Origin: an uncultured Candidatus Pelagibacter sp.
GTDB lineage: Bacteria > Pseudomonadota > Alphaproteobacteria > Pelagibacterales > Pelagibacteraceae
Assembly: GCF_943788075.1 (NCBI RefSeq)
Contig: NZ_CALSOW010000004.1
Location: 62,001 to 126,000, forward strand
Length of the DNA: 64,000 bases
Reading direction: 5' to 3'
Positions 8,768-18,176 of this stretch are shown piece by piece. The notes under the pieces are model-generated. The model was not told the DNA's origin. It did not search any database and saw only the letters and a list, made by a program, of their open reading frames with translations. Within the stretch, counting starts at the first letter, position 1, and each line of letters begins with the position of its first letter. Position numbers and translations under genes: made by a program.

Positions 8768-10062
8768 TAATTGTACAATCTGATTAACACAGGTGTTTTA
8801 AGAATGTTTTTATTATTTCTTGAATATAGATAAACAGTTGTTGCAATTAAGTTCAGAAGTTTTGTGAGTAATTATTACAATTGTAGCTTTATTATCTTTT
8901 TTATTTGGGGTTTGAATTAGTCTTTTTACAGATATTTTATATTTAGCTAATCGATTAGTAATTTGAGATAAAACACCTGGTTTATCTTTAACTTCAAATC
9001 TTAAATATAAAGAATTTACATAATTATTTACATTATAAGGTTTTAAAGATTTAAGTTTATTAACAGATACACCTAACGGTTTTTTAATATTACCTCTTAA
9101 AATAGATAATAAATCAGACAATAATGCAGAAGATGTAGGTCCTGGACCAGCACCCTCACCTTGTAAAATACTTTCACCAACTGGTTTTCCTTCAAGAATA
9201 ACTGCATTCATCACACCAGTAACATTACCAATATAAGAATTTTTACTAACAAGGCATGGATGTACAGTTTCAAACAAATGACCATTTTTTAATTCAGATA
9301 TTCCTAGAAGTTTAATTCTTAAATCTAATTGGTTTGCAATTTTAATATCTTTAAGATCAATCTTTTCAATTCCTTCCATTAAGCATTTATGTTTAGAAAT
9401 TTTACTATTAAATGCTAATGAAGATAAAATTCTAACTTTTGCAAAGCATCAAAACCATTTAAATCTAACTTAGGATTTCCTGGTTCAGCATAACCAAGTT
9501 TTTGAGCTTTTTTGAGAACATCAGAAAAACTTTGATTAGAATTTTCCATTTCTGACAGGATATAATTAGATGTACCATTTAAAATTCCATAAACTTTTGA
9601 AATTTTATTAGTAGCTAAACCTTCTTTAATTGACCTTAATATTGGTATTCCACCTGCAACCGAAGCTTCAAATTCAAGATTAACATTATTTAGTTCTGCA
9701 ATTTTAGCTAATTCATTACCATGTTTCGAGATTAAGTGCTTTATTTGGAGTTATTACATGAATTTTACTTTTTTAAAGCTGTTTCAACAACTTTTTTTGA
9801 AATCCCATCAGATAAACCTATGGCTTCAAACAAAATATCAATTTTTGTTTTTCTAAAAATATCTAACGGATTTTTAAAAAATATTTTTTTATTAATTTTA
9901 AATTGTCTTTTTTTATTTATATTTCTAGCTGATATGGCAACAACATTAATCTTCTTGCCTGTTTTAAGTTCGATATCTTTTTTTTTAGTGTTTCAATTCA
10001 TTAAGCAAATAAGAGCCTACTTGACCAAGACCTACTACAGCAATATTTATTGATTTCTTCAT
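8767..10062 (-). CDS. hom: Homoserine dehydrogenase, five frameshifts
   Basis: Reduces aspartate semialdehyde to homoserine for threonine and methionine. The start at 10062 gives MKKSINIAVVGLGQVGSYLL, the Rossmann motif. Further pieces in shifted frames are FEAIGLSDGISKKVVETALK, HVITPNKAL, VAGGIPILRSIKEG, ILNGTSNYIL and YAEPGNPKLDLNGFDA, then a long open part from 9379 with GEGAGPGPTSSALLSDLL and an ACT domain. Extra bases near 9984, 9769, 9733 and 8814 and one missing near 9445 restore 430 aa, the usual length. The restored end TPVLIRLYN stops at 8767-8769 and overlaps the AEC start by one base. It is coupled to the upstream lipoprotein gene by an ATGA overlap. Confidence 0.85.
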
Positions 10063-10286
10063 TGGTTTATATCTGGATATTTACTTTTTTTTGTATAGTC
10101 ATCTATATAAATCTTATATTCGTCATAAGTCATATTTGTTATGTCTTCTGACTTTTTTAATACTTCAGATAATTTTTTTTGATCTTCACTTTTTTTAACC
10201 ACATCTTCTGTCCAATATTTAGAATCTTTGTTTAATGAACAATTAGTTAGAAAGAAAATAATAAAAAAAATAAAGACTAATTTCAT
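10059..10286 (-). CDS. Small predicted lipoprotein, unknown function
   Basis: A 75-aa protein with a signal peptide (KLVFIFFIIFFLT) and a lipobox ending at Cys16 (FLTNC). It is therefore predicted to be lipidated and held in the membrane facing the periplasm. The mature part is hydrophilic and rich in Lys, Asp and Tyr (YWTEDVVKKSEDQKKLSEVL, then YDEYKIYIDDYTKKSKYP). It is predicted helical, with no recognised domain. It is coupled on both sides: its ATG shares a base with the argC stop, and its stop overlaps the hom start by 4 bases. I do not recognise the family. Confidence 0.7.
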   Translation of the reverse strand: MKLVFIFFIIFFLTNCSLNKDSKYWTEDVVKKSEDQKKLSEVLKKSEDITNMTYDEYKIYIDDYTKKSKYPDINQ

Positions 10287-11305
10287 TATAAAGCTGTTTT
10301 AATTGGGAAATTAAATTTCATATTTAAATTTTGTACTGCTTGACCTGCTCCACCTTTAATTAGATTGTCTATAGCTGAAATTATTACAATCTTATTTTTG
10401 TATTTAGATTTACAAACAGAAATGAAACAATTGTTTGAGTTAATGACATCATTTGTACTTAACAGACTGTTTGCTTTTAAAATTTTTACAAAATCATCAT
10501 TCTTATAGAAATCTGTTAGTGTCTTAATTATTTTTGACTGAGTAACACCTTTTTCTAGATCAATATAAATAGTACTTAAAATACCTCGAAACATAGGAGT
10601 TAAATGAGGTGTAAAATTAAAACTTAATTTCTTTTTAGTAAATTTTTTTAACATTTGATCAATCTCTGAATTATGTCGATGAAAGCCAACACCATAGGCA
10701 CTCAAAGATTCATATAGGTTTTTATCTTTATATTTTTTATGGACACCTCTACCAGCTCCTGAATAGCCAGATTTAGAATCCATTATTATATTGTTAACTT
10801 TAACTAAGTTTTTTTTAAAAAGAGGAATTAATGGTAAAAGTATTGAAGTTGGATAACAACCGGGACAAGATATGATCTGGTATCTACCTATGTCTTTTCC
10901 GTTAACTTCTGGAAGACAGTATATACTTTTCTTAATTAAATTTACTGCTCGATGTTTTTGTTTGTACCATTTTAAATATTCTGATCCTTTTTCTAATCTA
11001 AAATCAGCAGCTAAATCAATTAAAGTGATATTTTTTGTTAAATGTTTTGATATATCTTGAGCTTCTCCATTAGGTAATGCTGTAAAAACTACATCAACAT
11101 CTTTTAAAAGTTTTTTATTAAATTTAATAATTTTTGGTAATTTTTTTCCTGAAAGAGATTTGTCATAACTAGAAATATTTTTTCCTACAGAACTATTTCC
11201 ACATAGAAATCTTATATTTATAAATTTGTGTTTAATTAATAATTTAATTAATTGAACTCCAATATATCCAGTTGAACCAGCAACCAATGCATTAAGCTTA
11301 GGCAT
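10286..11305 (-). CDS. argC: N-acetyl-gamma-glutamyl-phosphate reductase
   Basis: Third step of arginine synthesis: NADPH-dependent reduction of N-acetylglutamyl phosphate to the semialdehyde. AGSTGYIG (residues 9-16) is the Rossmann motif, LIDLAADFRL (96-104) is conserved, and SCPGCYPT carries the catalytic Cys at residue 150. KSGYSGAGRG and HRHNSEI follow as in the family. The length of 339 aa is normal. It lies 33 bases downstream of rpsI on the same strand and is coupled to the lipoprotein gene behind it. Confidence 0.95.
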   Translation of the reverse strand: MPKLNALVAGSTGYIGVQLIKLLIKHKFINIRFLCGNSSVGKNISSYDKSLSGKKLPKIIKFNKKLLKDVDVVFTALPNGEAQDISKHLTKNITLIDLAADFRLEKGSEYLKWYKQKHRAVNLIKKSIYCLPEVNGKDIGRYQIISCPGCYPTSILLPLIPLFKKNLVKVNNIIMDSKSGYSGAGRGVHKKYKDKNLYESLSAYGVGFHRHNSEIDQMLKKFTKKKLSFNFTPHLTPMFRGILSTIYIDLEKGVTQSKIIKTLTDFYKNDDFVKILKANSLLSTNDVINSNNCFISVCKSKYKNKIVIISAIDNLIKGGAGQAVQNLNMKFNFPIKTAL

Positions 11306-11338
11306 AATCTATTATAACAGTTTAAAATTAAAAAAGAA

Positions 11339-11776
11339 TTATCTTTTAGAAAATTGAAAGCTTCTTCTAGCTTTTCTTCTACCAGGTTTTTTTCTCTCAA
11401 CCGCTCTAGAGTCTCTGGTTGTAAGTTTTTCAGTCTTTAATGTAGATTTTAAATTTTCATCAAACATAACTAAAGCTTTAGAAATACCATGAACTAATGC
11501 TCCTGCTTGTCCAGTAGGTCCTCCTCCACTAACGCTACATCTAACATCATAATCTGTAGACTGGTTGATTATATCAAATGGTCTTGTAATTTGAAGATGA
11601 TGAAATTCACTTGAAAAATATTCATTAAATAATTTTCCGTTAACATAAATTTTACCAGATCCTTTTTTTAACCATACCTTTGCAATAGAAGTTTTTCTTC
11701 TTCCTGTTGCGTATTTACTGTCTTTAAAGTCTAGTTTTAATTTAGGGGTTTTTGATGCTGTTTGAGTATTTTCCAT
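11339..11776 (-). CDS. rpsI: 30S ribosomal protein S9 (uS9)
   Basis: Small-subunit ribosomal protein. YATGRRKTSIAKVWLKKGSG and the C-terminal KKPGRRKARRSFQFSKR tail, which reaches into the decoding site, are diagnostic. A short N-terminal extension (about 20 residues) precedes the core, as in many alphaproteobacterial S9 proteins. It sits one base after rplM, the usual L13-S9 operon. Confidence 0.97.
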   Translation of the reverse strand: MENTQTASKTPKLKLDFKDSKYATGRRKTSIAKVWLKKGSGKIYVNGKLFNEYFSSEFHHLQITRPFDIINQSTDYDVRCSVSGGGPTGQAGALVHGISKALVMFDENLKSTLKTEKLTTRDSRAVERKKPGRRKARRSFQFSKR

Positions 11777-11777
11777 A

Positions 11778-12236
11778 TTAATTTCTAGCTAAGTTTTTAC
11801 TGTTTAATTTACCTAACTCAATTACTTGAGGATTTTGTGCTGTATGTGGATGATCACTTCCAGAATAAATTTTTAATTTAGTTAATTGTTTTCTACCTAA
11901 TACTCCACCTGGCAACATTCTTTTTACAGCAAGTTTTAAAGTTTCACCTGGTTTTTTTTCATGTAATTTTTCTGGTGTTGTTTCTTTAATTCCACCAGGG
12001 TGTCCAGTGTGTCTATAATAAATTTTTTCTTGAAATTTTTTTCCAGTAAATTTTGCTTGTTCAATATTTTTAACTACTACAAAATCTCCATGGTCCATAT
12101 GAGGTGTGTAAGTAGTTTTATTTTTTCCTCTGATAATTTTAGATATTACAGTTGCTAATCTTCCAACTACAGCATTTGTTGCATCTATTTCATACCATGA
12201 TGAAGTAACTTGGTCTTTTTTTACGAATTTTGTCAT
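11778..12236 (-). CDS. rplM: 50S ribosomal protein L13 (uL13)
   Basis: Large-subunit ribosomal protein. WYEIDATNAVVGRLATVISK, YYRHTGHPGG and RMLPGGVLGRKQLTKLKIY are family signatures. It has the usual length (152 aa). It is first in the leftward unit rplM-rpsI-argC-lipoprotein-hom and is divergent from metY across a 205-base regulatory region. No clear Shine-Dalgarno sequence precedes the ATG. Confidence 0.97.
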   Translation of the reverse strand: MTKFVKKDQVTSSWYEIDATNAVVGRLATVISKIIRGKNKTTYTPHMDHGDFVVVKNIEQAKFTGKKFQEKIYYRHTGHPGGIKETTPEKLHEKKPGETLKLAVKRMLPGGVLGRKQLTKLKIYSGSDHPHTAQNPQVIELGKLNSKNLARN

Positions 12237-12246
12237 TGTGCCAGGA

Positions 12247-12274
12247 TTAATACTATTATTAATTGCAAAGTCAA
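12247..12274 (-). promoter_or_regulatory. Candidate promoter for rplM-rpsI
   Basis: On the minus strand TTGACT (12269-12274) and TATTAA (12247-12252) are 16 bases apart, close to a sigma-70 pattern. Transcription would begin only a few bases before the rplM ATG at 12236, giving a nearly leaderless message. It is judged by eye in an AT-rich background. Confidence 0.3.
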
Positions 12275-12315
12275 TTTGATATTTGGCTTGTAATATAGGA
12301 CTTATCTGTTAAAAA

Positions 12316-12364
12316 GATAATGCCGATTTGATCCTATTGCGGGCATATAACTGCTAAACAGGAA
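12316..12364 (+). ncRNA. SAM-II riboswitch aptamer
   Basis: Leader element that binds S-adenosylmethionine. ATGCC (12320-12324) pairs with GGCAT (12342-12346). The loop GATTTGATCCTATTGC closely follows the SAM-II loop core. GCTAAA (12353-12358) is the conserved 3' segment. TCCT (12332-12335) pairs with AGGA (12360-12363) to make the H-type pseudoknot. The position ahead of a methionine-synthesis gene is a standard SAM-II context. Recognition is by pattern and pairing; no covariance search was run. Confidence 0.75.
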
Positions 12365-12385
12365 TTTTCATTACATATCGGTAGG

Positions 12386-13772
<1,387 letters not shown>

Positions 13773-13797
13773 CTTTAGTATTTATATGTCAACAAAT

Positions 13798-13815
13798 AGA
13801 AATTAATTAATTTCT
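13798..13815. terminator. Palindrome between convergent metY and ctaA (weak terminator candidate)
   Basis: AGAAATTAATTAATTTCT is an 18-base perfect palindrome in the 43-base gap between two convergent genes. It could end both transcripts, but the stem is AT-only and has no clear T tract. Confidence 0.3.
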
Positions 13816-14828
13816 CTATATTTTGTAATATAAAGAAAATATAGAGTTGATAAGAATAATTAAAATAGAATTTATCTGGTGTAAAGATGCGTAAAAGATT
13901 TTTACTCCAGATAAAATAGTAAATATTCCCAAAACAACTTGTAAAAATAAACTAACTCCAATAATAATTATTGGTTTTCTGAATATTTTATTTTGATCTT
14001 TAAAAGTAAAAAAAAGAATATAAATATAAATACCTACAATTAAGTAAGCTAAATTTCTGTGAATAAACTGAACTATAGAAGGGTTATCAAAAACATTTAT
14101 ATTTAGAAATTCAATAAATTTGCTATCGTCAGGAAAGTAAGTTGTGCCCATCAAGGGCCAGGTATTGTAAACTTTTCCAGCATCCATACCTGAAACAAAA
14201 GCCCCTATTATTAATTGCAAAAATAACAAAAAAATAAAAAACTTTATTAAATTTATACTGATTGAAAAATATTGAGCTCTGAATTTTTGTTAATTTAAGA
14301 AATTTCCAAAATATAACAGACAAAATTACAAAAGCTGTTACTAAATGTAATGAAAGTCTGTAATGACTAACATCTACTCTATCAATTAAACCACTAGATA
14401 CCATATACCATCCTATAAAACCTTGAAAACAAACTAATAAAAAAATCAATCCATAGGTTTTTAAAACCCAAAAACCATTTTTAATGGAAAAAAATATAAG
14501 TGGCATCATCACAGATAAACCGATTAGTCTGCCCAATTGACGATGACCCCACTCCCACCAAAAAATTACCTTAAATTCATTGAGGGTCATGTTGTAGTTT
14601 TGCTCATTAAATTCTGGAATGGTTTTATAAAGATTCAAAATAATCAATCCATTTATCATTTGTTAATGGTGGAACAAGTCCCACAAACAATTCCCAAGTT
14701 GTTATAGATAATCCAGAGTCAGTTAATCTTGTTAATCCACCAACCAAGATTATAAGAATTATCAGTCCAATTAGTGTAAGTAACCAGATTTTTAATTGAT
14801 AATTTAAATGACTATTCTGACTGTACAT
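13816..14828 (-). CDS. ctaA: Heme A synthase (COX15/CtaA), two frameshifts
   Basis: Membrane enzyme that converts heme O to heme A for aa3-type cytochrome oxidase. The N-terminus reads VGGLTRLTDSGLSITTWE, the conserved first heme-site region. The next frame gives FKVIFWWEWGHRQLGRLIGL (His ligand, EWGHR) and VSHYRLSLHLVTAF. The third frame gives LQLIIGAFVSGMDAGKVYNT, FIHRNLAY and ASLHQINS with further His ligands. Extra bases near 14640 and 14235 explain the breaks, and the restored protein is 336 aa with about eight helices, normal for the family. Confidence 0.85.
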
Positions 14829-14871
14829 ATACAGATAAATATAATAATTATAAATTAATCCAATAAATTAA

Positions 14872-15162
14872 ATGTCGCCAAAAAATAAAAAAAAATTAGA
14901 AGGAATAAGAATAAAACTAGATAAATTAGATAATAAACTTCTAGCTCTAATTAAATATCGAACATCTCTTGTCAAAGAAGTGCTTAAATTAAAAGAATTT
15001 AAAAAAGAAATAGTTGACCAAAAAAGAATTAATTTTATTTTAGATAAAATTAAAGGGAAATCTAAAAAACTTAAAATAGACCCAAAAATTACTAATCGTA
15101 TATGGAAGAATATGATCTGGTCTTATATTGATTACGAAAGACGGAATTTTAAAAAGAAGTAA
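14872..15162 (+). CDS. Chorismate mutase (AroQ type)
   Basis: Converts chorismate to prephenate for phenylalanine and tyrosine. It is a 96-aa all-helical protein. LDKLDNKLLALIKYRTSLVK (residues 17-36) contains the conserved Arg of the first helix. Then come LKEFKKEIVDQKR (Lys and Asp/Arg region) and IWKNMIWSYIDYE (third helix). This is the stand-alone form, without a fused prephenate dehydratase. It lies between divergent ctaA and convergent rpmG with no gap on the right side. Confidence 0.85.
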   Translation: MSPKNKKKLEGIRIKLDKLDNKLLALIKYRTSLVKEVLKLKEFKKEIVDQKRINFILDKIKGKSKKLKIDPKITNRIWKNMIWSYIDYERRNFKKK

Positions 15163-15354
15163 TTATTTACTGTGAGGTGGAAGTTTTTTTTCCACGAATG
15201 TTTCGTGTTTTCTTGTAGCAGGATTGTATTTTTTAGCAGAAAGTTTAACTTTTGCCTTTTCGCCACCAGCAGGTTTTTTCACATAGTAAAAGAATGGGCT
15301 ATCAGGTTTTGACTCTGGGACCAATCTTACTTTTACGTGTGTTTTTTTTGCCAT
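15163..15354 (-). CDS. rpmG: 50S ribosomal protein L33 (bL33)
   Basis: Small ribosomal protein, 63 aa. MAKKTHVKVRLVPES, SPFFYYVKK and KYNPATRKHETFVEKK match the L33 fold. The zinc-binding cysteines found in some L33 proteins are absent, as in the common zinc-free form. It has a few extra residues in the central loop (KPAGGEKAK) and a PPHSK tail. It starts one base after the MerR gene on the same strand. Confidence 0.85.
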   Translation of the reverse strand: MAKKTHVKVRLVPESKPDSPFFYYVKKPAGGEKAKVKLSAKKYNPATRKHETFVEKKLPPHSK

Positions 15355-15355
15355 T

Positions 15356-15727
15356 TTATTTTAAATTTTTTAAGTTTTTAACAATTTTAGAAATTTTTAC
15401 TAATTTATTTCTTAAATTATCAGCTTTTATAGAATTATTTGCCATTTCGTCAAGTTCTAAAGATTGCTCTCCATTAAGTATCTTTTTAGCACCATTAATA
15501 GTCATACCCTGTTCCTTAAGAAGAAATTTAACTTTTTTAAGAAGATTAATGCAATTTTCATCATAATATCTTCTATTTGAATTTAGGATTTTTGGTTTTA
15601 TTTGCTTAAATTGTGTTTCCCAAAATCTAATTATATGAGTTGGAAGTTCACCCTTTTTATTAGATTTAAGATTTAATATTTTTGCAACTTCTCCTATCGT
15701 TTTATAAGCGCTATCAGACTTATCCAT
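15356..15727 (-). CDS. MerR family transcriptional regulator
   Basis: Predicted DNA-binding regulator, 123 aa. YKTIGEVAKILNL (residues 8-20) is the helix-turn-helix, and IIRFWETQFKQIKPK is the wing that in MerR proteins reads R(Y/F)WE. RRYYDENCINLLKKVKFLLKEQGM completes the domain, and a short coiled-coil tail follows. No metal-binding cysteines are present. A MerR gene of this type next to ihfA is common in alphaproteobacteria. Its start overlaps the ihfA 3' end by 8 bases. Confidence 0.88.
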   Translation of the reverse strand: MDKSDSAYKTIGEVAKILNLKSNKKGELPTHIIRFWETQFKQIKPKILNSNRRYYDENCINLLKKVKFLLKEQGMTINGAKKILNGEQSLELDEMANNSIKADNLRNKLVKISKIVKNLKNLK

Positions 15728-16019
15728 TATCTTTCAAATTGATAAATTCTTTGAATTCTTTTGAAGGTTTGAATAACACAACATCTCTACTTGAAATCAT
15801 TTTAGTTTCTTTTGTTTTTGGATTCCTTCCTATTCTTGGCTTCTTTTCTCTAATAGAAAAAGTGCCAAATTTAGATAATTTCAGTTTCTTTTCTTGTTTA
15901 ATATTTGAGACAATTGTTGATAAAAAGTCTTCGATAAGATTTTCAGAAATTTGCTTAGAAAAACCTAGCTGCATATAAACTAAATTAACTAAGTCTTTTT
16001 TAGTTAAATTTATTCTCAT
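15720..16019 (-). CDS. ihfA: Integration host factor subunit alpha
   Basis: DNA-bending nucleoid protein that works as a heterodimer with IhfB. It is 99 aa. LTKKDLVNLVYMQLGFSKQ is the N-terminal helix pair, KLSKFGTFSIREKKPRIGRN contains the beta-arm with the conserved GRNPKT, and VVLFKPSKEFKEFIN closes the fold. It sits 4 bases after the restored plsX stop, where fabH is often found in other bacteria. Confidence 0.93.
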   Translation of the reverse strand: MRINLTKKDLVNLVYMQLGFSKQISENLIEDFLSTIVSNIKQEKKLKLSKFGTFSIREKKPRIGRNPKTKETKMISSRDVVLFKPSKEFKEFINLKDNG

Positions 16020-16023
16020 TAAT

Positions 16024-17026
16024 TTAAATATTTTGCTTGATCTTTTCTATCAAATTACCTTTTACAATTCTATGACAAACATCTAAAGAGTTTGAAAATC
16101 CAATATAATCAGTACCACCGTGACTTTTTACAACTGGTGAGTCTAAGACCAATAAATATAGCACCATTATAAAGTCTTGGATCTAGTCGTTTTTTAAATT
16201 TATTTAAATTTGAAATATTTAATAGTGATGAAATTTTTCCAATTAAAGATCCTGTCATCGCCTTTTTAAGTTCACCAGTAATGAAATTTGCTGTACCTTC
16301 AGCAGTCTTTAAGGCTACATTTCCAGTGAAACCATCAGAAACAATTACGTTAATATTACCATCCATCAAATGATTTCCTTCTATATAACCAGAAAAATTA
16401 TAGTTTGCAGACGTTTTATCATTTAGAATTTGGTACGTTTCTTTAATGATTTCATTTCCTTTAATTTCCTCTGATCCTATATTTAATAAACCTACATTAG
16501 GTTTTTCATTTGGATACAATGATGTGTAAAGAGAAGCACCCATTATAGAAAAATCTAATAAGTTTTTAGAGCTACATTCGATATTTGCACCTAAATCCAA
16601 TACAACACTCATTCCTTTTTTATTTGGCCAAAGTGCAGATAATGCAGGTTTGTCAATATTCTCAATCATTTTAAGATTTAGTTTTGAAATAACCAATAGA
16701 GCTCCTGTGTTACCTGCTGATACAACAATATCAGCTTCTTTTTTTTTAACACTATTAACAGCAAGCCACATGCTAGTATTTTTTCCTCTTTTAGCTCCTT
16801 CAAGTGGACTATCAGTGCTTTTAACTACATCTACAGTGTGAATGATTTCAAAATAATCTTTACTGATTTTATTATTAATAAGATTATTAATTTTATTTTG
16901 ATCACCAAAAATCTTATAAAATATATTTTTATTTAATTTATGATTAAGAATAATACCTTCAATAATTTTATTTGGTGAGTTATCACCCCCCATTGCATCC
17001 ACTGCAATTTTAATCAGATCTGTCAT
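16024..17026 (-). CDS. plsX: Phosphate acyltransferase PlsX, one frameshift
   Basis: Makes acyl-phosphate from acyl-ACP at the membrane for phospholipid synthesis. IAVDAMGGDNSP (residues 7-18) opens the family, and DSPLEGAKRGKNTSM, VSAGNTGALL, LDLGAN and SDGFTGNVALKTAEG are signatures. The frame as read ends at 16109 with unrelated residues. Removing one A near 16138 gives GLDSPVVKSHGGTD and a C-terminus stopping at 16024-16026. Restored length is 333 aa, as usual. It works with PlsY, whose gene is at 55052. Confidence 0.92.
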
Positions 17027-17039
17027 TTTAGATTTTTTG

Positions 17040-17222
17040 TTATTCTTTTGGGTCTAAAACTTGTCTCCCCTTGTACATACCAGTTTTTAAATCTAAATGA
17101 TGAGACAATCTATACTCGCCAGATTTTTTATCTTCAACAATATTTTTTGTTGAATATTTCATCGTTTGAGCTCTTCTCATTCCAGTTCTGGAAGGGGTTT
17201 GTTTACGTTTTGGTACAGCCAT
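17040..17222 (-). CDS. rpmF: 50S ribosomal protein L32 (bL32)
   Basis: Small ribosomal protein, 60 aa. [19 protein letters not shown] is the diagnostic N-terminus, and [19 protein letters not shown] the usual C-terminal half. No zinc cysteines. The rpmF-plsX pair is conserved in most bacteria. Confidence 0.96.
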   Translation of the reverse strand: MAVPKRKQTPSRTGMRRAQTMKYSTKNIVEDKKSGEYRLSHHLDLKTGMYKGRQVLDPKE

Positions 17223-17224
17223 AA

Positions 17225-17692
17225 TTATGGGTTACTTACACTTTTTAAATAAGAATTCAAAGTTTTTTTTGATAAATTATCATCAAATAACTCAAAATAA
17301 TCAAGTAATTGTTCAATTTTAATAAAATCAGTTAAAAAAATCGAAAACTTTTCTATTTTTTGCAATCTTGTTAAATTGTTCCAGAAATGAATTTCTGAAA
17401 CCATTGAGTGAAATAGGTTTATATAATCTTTCATTTTTTTATTAATAGATTGGTCACCATAACCAATTTCTCTAATACTAAGCTCAAGTTGTCTAAAATT
17501 GAAATCATAAATTTCTTGTAAAATAATCTTATTTTCTTCATTTTTAAAATTTTTTAAAAAAAAGGCAAAATGTAATAAAAATAAGGTTAATCGATCAGAA
17601 AAATTATCTTCTCTATTTAAAGATTTATATAAATCTTTATTTCTAGTGTAATTAATTAAATTGTTATAAATATAAAGATATTTTTCACTCAT
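17225..17692 (-). CDS. Ubiquinol-cytochrome c chaperone family protein
   Basis: Likely assembly factor of the cytochrome bc1 complex (CBP3 family). [17 protein letters not shown] and [17 protein letters not shown] correspond to the conserved first helices. [19 protein letters not shown] (about residues 76-94) is the clearest motif, matching LREMGVGDxxVGKxxK of the family. The length of 155 aa is near normal. Its position before rpmF-plsX and divergent from bamE is the standard alphaproteobacterial arrangement. The DUF177 gene often found between it and rpmF is absent. Its ATG overlaps the divergent bamE ATG. Confidence 0.8.
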   Translation of the reverse strand: MSEKYLYIYNNLINYTRNKDLYKSLNREDNFSDRLTLFLLHFAFFLKNFKNEENKIILQEIYDFNFRQLELSIREIGYGDQSINKKMKDYINLFHSMVSEIHFWNNLTRLQKIEKFSIFLTDFIKIEQLLDYFELFDDNLSKKTLNSYLKSVSNP

Positions 17693-18176
17693 GATAAAAA
17701 TATTATATATAATTTTTCTTTCATTAATAGTTGCAAATTGTTCATTAAAAAAAGTTGTTAAACATCATGGTGTACCTTTTTTAGAAAAAAAACAATCTTC
17801 ATTAATAGTAAATAAAACTAATAAAAATGACATAATACAAATATTAGGAAATCCATCTACAAAAAGTAAGTTTGATAATGACGTATGGATCTATATTGAA
17901 AGAAAGCAAACACAATCAAAATTAATTAATTTAGGTAAAATGAAAATATATAAAAATGACGTCCTAGTATTAGATATAGACAATTATGGAATTCTTAGGA
18001 ATAAAGAATTTTATAACAAAAATGATATGAAAAAAATACAAAAGGTAGAAGCAACTACAAAAAGAGGATTTAAAAGAAATACGTTTGTTTATGACTTCAT
18101 GTCAAGCATGAGACAAAAGATTAATGACCCTCTTGGATCGAGGGCCAAAAAAAGAAACGAAATTAACCAGCGATAA
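17691..18176 (+). CDS. bamE: Outer membrane assembly lipoprotein BamE (SmpA/OmlA)
   Basis: Lipoprotein of the BAM complex that inserts outer-membrane beta-barrel proteins. It has a signal peptide with lipobox LIVANC (Cys17), then a SmpA/OmlA domain: [19 protein letters not shown] and DVWIYIERK are characteristic. The C-terminal third is basic and poorly conserved. The start is fixed by the lipobox, although it overlaps the divergent chaperone start. The 3' end overlaps hppA by 14 bases. Confidence 0.88.
   Translation: MIKILYIIFLSLIVANCSLKKVVKHHGVPFLEKKQSSLIVNKTNKNDIIQILGNPSTKSKFDNDVWIYIERKQTQSKLINLGKMKIYKNDVLVLDIDNYGILRNKEFYNKNDMKKIQKVEATTKRGFKRNTFVYDFMSSMRQKINDPLGSRAKKRNEINQR

Noticed and set aside
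9736..10053. Rightward 105-codon open frame
   Set aside because: It is the complement of homoserine dehydrogenase coding sequence. The minus strand gives family motifs in shifted frames, and the plus-strand translation resembles nothing.
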